DNA of 12,267 nt from an uncultured Eubacteriales bacterium (GTDB lineage: Bacteria; Bacillota; Clostridia; Peptostreptococcales; Anaerovoracaceae): contig UQXL01000039.1 in NCBI GenBank assembly GCA_900545135.1, forward strand, positions 1-12,267, written 5' to 3'. The first letter of the stretch is position 1. Each line of letters begins with the position of its first letter. The position numbers and the translations under genes are program-made. Below are positions 6,868-12,033 of this stretch, piece by piece. The notes beneath the pieces are model-generated. The model did no database searches. It saw only the letters and a list, made by a program, of their open reading frames with translations, and was not told the DNA's origin.

Positions 6868-7707
6868 ATGAAATTCAGTGTTAAAGAAATCGCCGCGGCG
6901 GCAGCCGCCTTTACGTGCAGCTTGATTTTATGCTGCATAGTGCTGTGTAGCGGAGCGATTACCGGAAAAGAGCAGGAGGATATCTCAGATAAAAATACGG
7001 AAGAAGTTGAAGCGGCGGCTGAAAGTACAGATGGCCGTCCCGTAATAGTTATAGACCCCGGCCACGGCGGTATGGACGGAGGAGCTTCATCCCAGGAGGG
7101 AACGCTGGAAAAGGATATAAACTTGCAGATTGCAGTCAAGCTCAAGGATATAGCGGAGGAGTACCCGGTAGATATAGTTATGACCAGGGAAAGCGATGTG
7201 AGCCTCCGCACCGACGATAGCGTCAGCATCAGGAATCAGAAAAGACAGGATCTGCTCAAGAGAAAGGAGATCATAGACCAGGCACAGGGGACTTTGGCCG
7301 TTTCCATTCATCTCAACAGCTTTCCCGAAGATAGCTCAGTATATGGCGCTCAAGTCTTTTATCCTAAGGAAGAGGTGAAAAGAACAGACGGACGAACAGA
7401 CGAACAAAGCTCTCAAATCTATGCTGAAAGCATACAGAAATCCATTGAAATGAACATTTCCGACGGTCGGGAAAGAAGCGTAATGACTAAGGACGACTTT
7501 CTCGTATTTGAAGAACCGACCTGCCCGATAGTCCTCGTTGAATGTGGATTTTTGTCGAATAAAGACGAATGTGACAGGCTAAAAACCCCTGAATATCAAG
7601 AGGAGATGGCAAGTGCGATTTGGGAGGGGATAAATGACGTATTGCGCCTCGAAAAGCAGCAAAATTTGGAAATAATAGATAGTGCGAACAAAGGGCAGAA
7701 AAAGTAG
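6868..7707 (+). CDS. N-acetylmuramoyl-L-alanine amidase, CwlD-like (Amidase_3)
   Basis: This is a zinc amidase that cuts the bond between muramic acid and the peptide stem. Residues 7-30 form a hydrophobic signal-anchor (AAAAAFTCSLILCCIVLC) without a good lipobox, and an acidic linker runs to about 56. The Amidase_3 domain spans about 57-262. Zinc ligands are H66 (VIDPGHGGMDGGA), E81 (TLEKDINL) and H148 (VSIHLNSF); the catalytic glutamate is E225 (VLVECGFLSN). At 279 aa with a single catalytic domain and no wall-binding repeats, it fits the CwlD type, which helps make spore-cortex muramic lactam in endospore formers. That role is inference. ATG 6868 is chosen for its ribosome site GGAGGTG (6857-6863) and because the signal-anchor starts right there; the longer upstream reading lacks both. 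No terminator is visible after it. Confidence 0.88.
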   Translation: MKFSVKEIAAAAAAFTCSLILCCIVLCSGAITGKEQEDISDKNTEEVEAAAESTDGRPVIVIDPGHGGMDGGASSQEGTLEKDINLQIAVKLKDIAEEYPVDIVMTRESDVSLRTDDSVSIRNQKRQDLLKRKEIIDQAQGTLAVSIHLNSFPEDSSVYGAQVFYPKEEVKRTDGRTDEQSSQIYAESIQKSIEMNISDGRERSVMTKDDFLVFEEPTCPIVLVECGFLSNKDECDRLKTPEYQEEMASAIWEGINDVLRLEKQQNLEIIDSANKGQKK

Positions 7708-7726
7708 AAAAACCATCAAAAAAATC

Positions 7727-7859
7727 TGTGGATAACTTACTCTTGACAAATTGAAAAACACCACTAACATATTGAAAAATACGGGTTTTAAAAGAATCAA
7801 CTTATCCACAGGCTTACGTGGATATAATTGTATACGATTTCGGCAAAGGTTGTGGATAA
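7727..7859. promoter_or_regulatory. Cluster of DnaA boxes
   Basis: Three perfect 9-mers of the DnaA box TTATCCACA lie in a 133-base stretch: 7727-7735 (minus orientation, TGTGGATAA), 7802-7810 (plus) and 7851-7859 (minus). A fourth degenerate copy with two mismatches is at 7817-7825 (CGTGGATAT). The surroundings are AT-rich and carry three copies of ATTGAAAAA (7750-7758, 7771-7779, 7871-7879) and a GTTGAAAAG (7896-7904). A promoter-like TTGACA (7743-7748) with TAACAT (7765-7770), 16-base spacer, lies within the cluster. It could be a DnaA-controlled promoter, a DnaA-titration site, or part of a replication origin. No dnaA or dnaN gene is nearby. Confidence 0.75.
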
Positions 7860-7928
7860 AAGCGGAAACCATTGAAAAATAAAGGAAGATTTGATGTTGA
7901 AAAGTGTTTGTCCTTAAGAGAACAGCAG

Positions 7929-7956
7929 TTGACATAAAACGACAAAATGTTACAAT
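7929..7956 (+). promoter_or_regulatory. Sigma-A-type promoter of the DUF4282-like gene
   Basis: A perfect TTGACA (7929-7934) and TACAAT (7951-7956, one mismatch) are 16 bases apart. Transcription would start near 7963, about 32 bases before the ATG at 7995. The nearest DnaA box ends 69 bases upstream of the -35. Confidence 0.7.
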
Positions 7957-7994
7957 AAAAAATAAGACAAATTCAAAGAGAGGAGCAATTAAAG

Positions 7995-8948
7995 ATGATG
8001 TATCCATATAGCTACAGTTATGAATATTATTATACAGGGAGATTCACATTTCTCGTAATCGCCATATTAGCCGCCGTGATTCTGAGCATTGTGCTGTATT
8101 TCACTTTCCTAAATAAAAAGAACGAGAGAAAATATAAGGGCTTCACGGGAAAGATATACAACTTCTTTAATTTCAATAAATTTTATGCGGAAGAAATATT
8201 GAAGCTGGTCTACATAATTTCAGCGGCCGTTCTGACCGTGGTCAGCATCGTGGGCATCTTTTCAACGGCGTTCCTTGCCAGCCTGCTCATACTGATTTTA
8301 GGAAATATTGCGCTGAGAGTAACCTACGAACTCATAATGATGTTCATAATCCTCTGCAGAAAAACTGTATCGGTAGATAAAAAGCTGGATAAGATTGCAG
8401 CGTCATGCGGAGGCGAAACGCGGACGGCAGATAGCAGCAGCGACGGAATGAAAACAACAATGTGCGGCGGCAAGACAGAGCAAGCGGCTAACTGCGATGG
8501 CAAAGCGGAACCAGCCGTCAAATGCTGCAACGAAACGGAACCAACTGCCAACTGCTACGACGAAACAGAACCAACCGCTGCCTACTGCAGTAAAACGAAA
8601 TCAGCCGCAGACAACGCTGGCGAAGCTTCCAAGACGTCAGACGCTGTCGCCGGCGGCACAGAGATGGACTCACAGTCACAAGCAGGCGATGAAGCCGTTT
8701 ACGAGCAAACTTTCAGTGACTCCGAGGCGATGCCGGAGTTTAACGACGGGGAAAACGCCGCCAGAGACGCAGGGATAAACGACAGCGACAGAGGCGACAC
8801 GGACGACGGTGACAGAGGAAATACGGACGACAACACCGGAGGAAATACGGACGACACCGACGCCGACGGTACAGACGACATCGATGCCGACGATACAGAC
8901 GACAGCGACGTCGAAAGCAAGAACAAAATAAATGCATCCGACAGGTAA
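7995..8948 (+). CDS. DUF4282-like membrane protein with repeat-rich acidic tail
   Basis: Function unknown. After a Tyr-rich start (MMYPYSYSYEYYYTG) comes a membrane segment at 17-39. Basic residues and a second hydrophobic region (about 70-121) follow, probably two more segments. The stretch FNFNKFYAEEILKLVYII with the later LRVTYELIMMFIIL resembles DUF4282 (a short segment after a membrane domain reading xLRxxYELxxxxFxI); I recall this from the family and could not search it. From about 135 to 317 the protein is hydrophilic and low-complexity: five Cys-containing decapeptides (157-207), a Gly/Ser/Glu linker, then a Thr-Asp-Asp repeat (266-305). The tail is highly acidic. ATG 7995 is preceded by AGGAG (7981-7985) with 9-base spacing; ATG 7998 is a poorer choice. 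A terminator follows, so it is a single-gene unit. The first 120 residues are surely coding; the tail stays open in frame throughout. Confidence 0.75.
   Translation: MMYPYSYSYEYYYTGRFTFLVIAILAAVILSIVLYFTFLNKKNERKYKGFTGKIYNFFNFNKFYAEEILKLVYIISAAVLTVVSIVGIFSTAFLASLLILILGNIALRVTYELIMMFIILCRKTVSVDKKLDKIAASCGGETRTADSSSDGMKTTMCGGKTEQAANCDGKAEPAVKCCNETEPTANCYDETEPTAAYCSKTKSAADNAGEASKTSDAVAGGTEMDSQSQAGDEAVYEQTFSDSEAMPEFNDGENAARDAGINDSDRGDTDDGDRGNTDDNTGGNTDDTDADGTDDIDADDTDDSDVESKNKINASDR
8463..8615 (+). repeat. 30-bp tandem repeat encoding a Cys decapeptide
   Basis: Five degenerate units of about 30 bases encode CGGKTEQAAN, CDGKAEPAVK, then C+CNETEPTAN, CYDETEPTAAY and CSKTKSAADN (residues 157-207 of the DUF4282-like protein). 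Each begins with Cys and most hold a TEP or AEP core. The shared third-base patterns (for example GAAACGGAACCAAC against GAAACAGAACCAAC) suggest duplication at DNA level. Confidence 0.75.
8790..8909 (+). repeat. Thr-Asp-Asp coding repeat
   Basis: About five 24-30-base units built on AC(G/A)GACGAC encode RGDTDDGD, RGNTDDNT, GGNTDDTDAD, GTDDIDAD and DTDDSD (residues 266-305). The tail is strongly acidic. Unit length varies by whole codons, so the frame is kept. Confidence 0.75.
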
Positions 8949-8980
8949 GTCATACAGAAAATAGAAGAAGAAAAATTATT

Positions 8981-9022
8981 AAAGGCCTCCTGGAGCCAGA
9001 TAAAGGTTTTGGGAGGCCTTTT
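8981..9022 (+). terminator. Intrinsic terminator of the DUF4282-like gene
   Basis: AAAGGCCTCC (8981-8990) pairs perfectly with GGAGGCCTTT (9012-9021) across a 21-base loop, and the stem ends in TTTT. It lies 32 bases after the stop codon. Confidence 0.85.
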
Positions 9023-9026
9023 ACTT

Positions 9027-9075
9027 TGCAGATTTGAGAGGTAGTTTTTCTCTGCAGGTTTGAGAGGTTTTTTTG
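9027..9075 (+). repeat. Two-copy 23-bp direct repeat after the terminator
   Basis: TGCAGATTTGAGAGG (from 9027) and TGCAGGTTTGAGAGG (from 9053) differ at one base and are both followed by a T-run; the period is 26 bases. It overlaps no gene. It may be a duplicated terminator tail. Confidence 0.7.
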
Positions 9076-9239
9076 CTTTGAAGGCCATTGATCGCCTCCC
9101 GCAAAAATGATAAGGTGTAATGAATTACTACAAAACTGTTATTTCTTTCAAGGAACAGGCAAAACAACGGCTCGACGCTTCGTTTTCAGGAAAGCAAAAT
9201 AAGCTCGCCGCCGCTTTTAAAGAGATTGGTTAACAGATT

Positions 9240-9285
9240 GCACGCCAGCAACTGCTGCACGGCAGGAAAATAGCCTGCGGCGTGC
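9240..9285 (+). other. Compact multi-stem structure
   Basis: The outer stem GCACGCC (9240-9246) pairs with GGCGTGC (9279-9285). Inside are GCAGG (9262-9266) with CCTGC (9274-9278) around a 7-base loop, and AGCA (9247-9250) with TGCT (9253-9256). This makes a GC-rich three-way-junction-like fold in an otherwise non-coding stretch. No poly-T follows, so it is not a simple terminator. Confidence 0.45.
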
Positions 9286-9431
9286 TCAGACAGATTTTGA
9301 TTCATGGTTGAAAATATGCGCGGTTTTACCTGCTTTGTAAACTGTTCTTTTCAACGAAATAAAGTTTTTGTGATAACTCATGCGTCGAAAATGTCAGTTG
9401 AGCCACCGTCGGCATATTGGATTTGTGGTGT

Positions 9432-9479
9432 AATGTCCGCAGAGGATTATACCGGCTGCGACGAGAGGAAGCGGACATT
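9432..9479. repeat. Perfect 9-bp inverted repeat with 30-base loop
   Basis: AATGTCCGC (9432-9440) and GCGGACATT (9471-9479) are exact complements. There is no T-run after the right arm, so it is not a typical terminator. It could be an RNA stem or a protein-binding dyad. Confidence 0.6.
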
Positions 9480-9669
9480 GAGATGCAGTTCGGCTGGCTG
9501 GAGGACGCTAGAGTAAGATTAAAACTAAATTGTTCGGTTTGATTTTTTAATGTTGGCAAAAATCCCTGATGAAGAAAAAATGACAACATTTTGAGAAAAG
9601 TCGCCGCGATTCCAGAGTTTTTCCGGTGTCGAATCATGTCGATGTTGTACATTTCTAGGATTCACGACG

Positions 9670-9707
9670 AATTTGCCAACATATTTTCAAAAAAATGTTG
9701 GCAAATT
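9670..9707. repeat. Perfect 13-bp dyad formed by two array motifs
   Basis: AATTTGCCAACAT (9670-9682) and ATGTTGGCAAATT (9695-9707) are exact reverse complements with 12 bases between. A 12-bp palindrome ATTTTATAAAAT lies just downstream at 9713-9724. This is the most ordered part of the motif array. Confidence 0.8.
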
Positions 9708-9842
9708 TTCAGATTTTATAAAATATGGCAACATTAGCACGATTTCATAGTAGATTCGACAAATTTCGACAGGCATGAAACCATAAAAATGTTGTCAAAA
9801 ATCAACCAAAACAAAAAATTGTGCAATATTTTCCATAATATT

Positions 9843-9890
9843 ACAAACGGCGCGGCACACAAACAGCGCGATATACAAGCAGAGCGGCAT
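9843..9890 (+). repeat. Three tandem 16-bp units
   Basis: ACAAACGGCGCGGCAC (9843-9858), ACAAACAGCGCGATAT (9859-9874) and ACAAGCAGAGCGGCAT (9875-9890) are head-to-tail, each pair sharing 12 of 16 bases. The period is not a multiple of three, so a coding origin is unlikely. They form a GC-richer island within AT-rich DNA. Confidence 0.7.
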
Positions 9891-10000
9891 TATAAACCAA
9901 AAATTTTCTCGTTTTTTTACAACACTGCGTGTTGAAGCGGCACCGGTAATTTTGTATTTTACAACATTACCCCTGAGACAGAGCCAAACATTTCGCCAGA

Positions 10001-10006
10001 TATAAT
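10001..10006 (+). promoter_or_regulatory. Possible -10 box for the rph operon
   Basis: A perfect TATAAT about 97 bases before the rph ATG. No good -35 hexamer lies 16-18 bases upstream, and there is no TGn extension. It is the best candidate I see for the promoter of the rph-to-nadD gene string. Confidence 0.35.
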
Positions 10007-10055
10007 AGGCATACCAGACATGCTAGTCATAAATTAAAAGAAGAAAGGAAAAGCA

Positions 10056-10090
10056 AATCCAATCATCTCCCTAAAAAAGATACTTGGATT
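10056..10090 (+). promoter_or_regulatory. Leader hairpin just before rph
   Basis: AATCCAA (10056-10062) pairs with TTGGATT (10084-10090), with a further ATC/GAT inside. The stem ends 12 bases before the rph ATG. The only purine-rich Shine-Dalgarno-like run, AAGAAAGGAA (10041-10050), lies on the far side of the hairpin, so folding would bring it closer to the start. Confidence 0.4.
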
Positions 10091-10102
10091 ATACGTGACA
10101 AA

Positions 10103-10825
10103 ATGAGGAACGACGGAAGAGAAAGAGACCAGATAAGAGAAGTAAAGATTACCAATAACTATCTCATGAGCCCGCAGGGTTCCGTTCTCATCGAGATGGG
10201 AAATACAAAGGTAATATGCACAGCATCAGTAGAAGATGAGACGGCACGTCATCTGGCAGGAACCGGCAGAGGCTGGGTTACAGCCGAATACGCCATGCTC
10301 CCGGGCTCAACGGGCACGAGGAAGAAGCGAGACAGGGGCAAAATCGACGGCAGAAGCGTCGAGATCCAGCGGCTTATCGGCAGGTCATTGAGAGCCGTTA
10401 CAGATATGGAAAAGCTGGGCGAGCGGACCATATTTATAGACTGTGACGTGATACAGGCCGACGGTGGTACCAGGACAGCTTCGATAACAGGAGCCTTTGT
10501 GGCTATGGTGGAAGCCATGAAATGGATGAAAGCCAATGATATGATAGATGAGATTCCCGTGACAGGGTTTGTGTCGGCTGTAAGCGTAGGCATAATAGAT
10601 GACGAGATTCTTTTAGACTTGTGTTATGCAGAAGATTCCAGAGCGATAGCTGACATGAATGTGGTCATGACTGATAAAGGAGAATACATAGAAATCCAGG
10701 GGACAGGAGAAGCCAGACCGTTTCGCGCCTGTGAGCTGAGCGGGCTCCTGGAATTTGCCGCGAAGGGATGCAGGCAGCTGCATGAAATACAGAAAGAAAT
10801 TACAGGGGGGATAGAGACGATATGA
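10103..10825 (+). CDS. rph: Ribonuclease PH
   Basis: This is a phosphate-dependent 3'-5' exoribonuclease that trims tRNA 3' ends; it works as a hexamer in the cytoplasm. The 240-aa protein matches the family along its length: start MRNDGRERDQIREVKITNNYL, GSVLIEMGNTKVICTASVE (27-45), GWVTAEYAMLP (57-67), RSVEIQRLIGRSLRA, and the phosphate-binding region DCDVIQADGGTRTASITG (113-130) with R124. The MRxDGR start fixes ATG 10103, yet no ordinary ribosome site lies 5-10 bases before it. Its last four bases (ATGA) are shared with the start of rdgB. Confidence 0.96.
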   Translation: MRNDGRERDQIREVKITNNYLMSPQGSVLIEMGNTKVICTASVEDETARHLAGTGRGWVTAEYAMLPGSTGTRKKRDRGKIDGRSVEIQRLIGRSLRAVTDMEKLGERTIFIDCDVIQADGGTRTASITGAFVAMVEAMKWMKANDMIDEIPVTGFVSAVSVGIIDDEILLDLCYAEDSRAIADMNVVMTDKGEYIEIQGTGEARPFRACELSGLLEFAAKGCRQLHEIQKEITGGIETI

Positions 10826-11418
10826 TAAAGAAGATTGTTGCCGCGTCTTCAAACGCGCACAAGATAAAGGAGATACAAGCCATAATGAGTAAGTTCGGCA
10901 TGGAAGTCATCTCCAGAGACGAGGCGGGAGTTCCGCCTTTTGAAATCGAAGAGGACGGAGAGACGTTCGAGGAAAACTCATACAAAAAAGCCAATGAAAT
11001 AATGAAAGCTACAGGAGAGATAACCGTGGCGGACGATTCGGGGCTCATGGTTGATTATCTGGGAGGAGCGCCGGGAGTATATTCTGCCAGATTTGCCGGT
11101 GATCACGGTGACGACGGAAAGAACAACGAGAAACTTCTCAAGCTGCTTGAGGGGCTTCCCGAGGAAGAGAGAAAAGCAAAATTCGTGTCAGTGATTACAC
11201 TGATTTTCCCGGGTGGAGAAGCGTTGGTGGCCAGAGGCGAGTGCGCCGGCCGAATTATAGAAGCGCCTACAGGAGAAAACGGCTTCGGTTACGATCCGCT
11301 GTTTGTTCCGGATGGATATGACAAGACTTTCGCGCAGCTGGGGCCGGAAGAAAAAAATATGATAAGCCACAGGGCGAAAGCACTTGAAAAGCTGGTGGCT
11401 GAACTTAGCAAGAAGTAA
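10822..11418 (+). CDS. rdgB: dITP/XTP pyrophosphatase (Ham1/RdgB family)
   Basis: This enzyme hydrolyses non-canonical purine nucleoside triphosphates (ITP, dITP, XTP) to monophosphates and pyrophosphate, keeping them out of DNA and RNA. Family motifs in order: SSNAHKIKEI (9-18) for substrate binding, FEENSYKKA (49-57), VADDSGL (69-75) with the metal-binding/catalytic aspartates D71-D72, YSARFAG (87-93), GFGYDPLF (154-161) and SHRAKAL (182-188). Length 198 aa is normal. Its ATG overlaps the rph stop (ATGA), with AGGGGGG at 10804-10810 upstream. Pairing with rph is widespread in Firmicutes. Confidence 0.96.
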   Translation: MIKKIVAASSNAHKIKEIQAIMSKFGMEVISRDEAGVPPFEIEEDGETFEENSYKKANEIMKATGEITVADDSGLMVDYLGGAPGVYSARFAGDHGDDGKNNEKLLKLLEGLPEEERKAKFVSVITLIFPGGEALVARGECAGRIIEAPTGENGFGYDPLFVPDGYDKTFAQLGPEEKNMISHRAKALEKLVAELSKK

Positions 11419-11711
11419 TGGATATAAAAGATTTACCCTATATTCTGACAGCGGCATACCTGATAATAATAAGCATAATCGGGTTTATACTGCCGCCTGT
11501 GGATAAGAGCAAAGCAAGGAAAAACAAATGGCGGATAAGGGAAAGGACGCTCTTTATCGTATCCGCACTCGGCGGCTCGGTCGCTATGTATATTTCGATG
11601 AGGATATTTCATCATAAGACAAAGCATAAGAGATTCATGATAGGGATACCGGTCATAATTATTCTGCAGCTTGGCGCTGTATTTGCGATATGGTATTTCT
11701 TTATGAGATAA
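11418..11711 (+). CDS. DUF1294 small membrane protein
   Basis: A 97-aa membrane protein of unknown function. It has three predicted membrane segments, at about 7-26, 44-61 and 76-95. DUF1294 hallmarks are visible: W38-R-I-R-E42 just before the second segment, L51-G-G53 within it, and H66-K-T68 after it. The N-terminal DKSKARKNKW stretch also fits. ATG 11418 shares one base with the rdgB stop codon (TAATG), pointing to coupled translation; I see only a weak ribosome site of its own. Confidence 0.85.
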   Translation: MDIKDLPYILTAAYLIIISIIGFILPPVDKSKARKNKWRIRERTLFIVSALGGSVAMYISMRIFHHKTKHKRFMIGIPVIIILQLGAVFAIWYFFMR

Positions 11712-11730
11712 AAGAAACGGAGAAAAGTAA

Positions 11731-12033
11731 ATGGAGATAACAAGCAGACAAAGAGCAAGGCTCAAGAGCATTGCAAGTAACTACGATACTATCTTTCAGA
11801 TAGGAAAGAACGCAATTTCGGACGAGCTTATAAAACAGCTTTCGGACGCACTGGAGGCAAGAGAACTTATAAAGATAAGAGTTCTTGAAAACTGCGGATA
11901 CAGTGCAAAGGAGCTTGCAGGTGAGATAGGCGAAAGGACAGACAGCATTGTTGTGCAGGTAATAGGCACTAAGATAGTTCTTTACAGGCAGAACAAGGAC
12001 GCTAAGAAAAGGAAGATAGAATTAGATGATTAA
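11731..12033 (+). CDS. yhbY: YhbY/CRS1 family RNA-binding protein
   Basis: A small cytoplasmic RNA-binding protein associated with the large ribosomal subunit precursor. Matches: start with a T/S-x-x-Q-R-x-x-L pattern (TSRQRARLKSIA), FQIGKNAISDELIKQLSDAL (22-41), EARELIKIRVLENC (42-55), and VQVIGTKIVLYR (75-86), followed by a Lys-rich tail. Length 100 aa is normal. The KH-like GxxG loop is usually GKxG; here it reads G25-K-N-A28, losing the second glycine. GGAG at 11719-11722 lies 8 bases before ATG. It overlaps nadD by 8 bases. Confidence 0.93.
   Translation: MEITSRQRARLKSIASNYDTIFQIGKNAISDELIKQLSDALEARELIKIRVLENCGYSAKELAGEIGERTDSIVVQVIGTKIVLYRQNKDAKKRKIELDD

Larger units (their letters stand above)
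9550..9967. repeat. Array of ATGTTGnCA-type motifs on both strands
   Basis: Strict ATGTTGnCA copies: 9550-9558 (+), 9581-9589 (-), 9674-9682 (-), 9695-9703 (+), 9726-9734 (-), 9789-9797 (+). Looser copies: 9642-9650 (ATGTTGTAC, +), the pair CAACAC/GTGTTG at 9920-9934, and 9961-9967 (-). Most are followed by an A-run on the motif strand. Orientation is mixed and spacing irregular. The motif is essentially absent elsewhere in the window by eye. Confidence 0.65.
9076..10102. other. Gene-poor stretch of about 1 kb before rph
   Basis: I find no convincing gene here. One short frame (ATG 9120 to TAA 9233, 37 codons, MNYYKTVISFKEQAKQRLDA...) has sensible composition, but its AAGGTG is only 2 bases from the ATG. 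Frames after it are broken by stops, so the left third may be a decayed gene I do not recognise. From about 9530 on the DNA is AT-rich and full of short repeats, listed separately: two hairpin structures, an ATGTTG-type motif array, a strong dyad and a 16-bp tandem repeat. Confidence 0.6.

Noticed and set aside
7708..7994. Firm oriC call
   Set aside because: Three DnaA boxes are suggestive, but dnaA, dnaN, gyrB and rpmH are absent and I cannot compute skew, so I leave it as a regulatory cluster.
8699..9088. Minus-strand Ser/Val-rich frame opposite the DUF4282 tail
   Set aside because: The SSVSS-type runs are the complement of the Thr-Asp-Asp repeat, and the frame would run through the terminator at 8981-9022.
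9304..9652. Short frames on both strands in the gene-poor stretch (70 and 108 codons)
   Set aside because: No ribosome site, no recognisable motif, unusual composition. They overlap inverted repeats that explain the lack of stops as well as coding would.
9843..9890. CRISPR array
   Set aside because: The units are only 16 bases, degenerate, and have no spacers between them; no cas gene is present.
9076..10102. tRNA, tmRNA, RNase P or SRP RNA gene
   Set aside because: None of their conserved signature segments (T-loop GTTCRA in context, RNase P GAGGAAAGTCC, tmRNA ends) is present.
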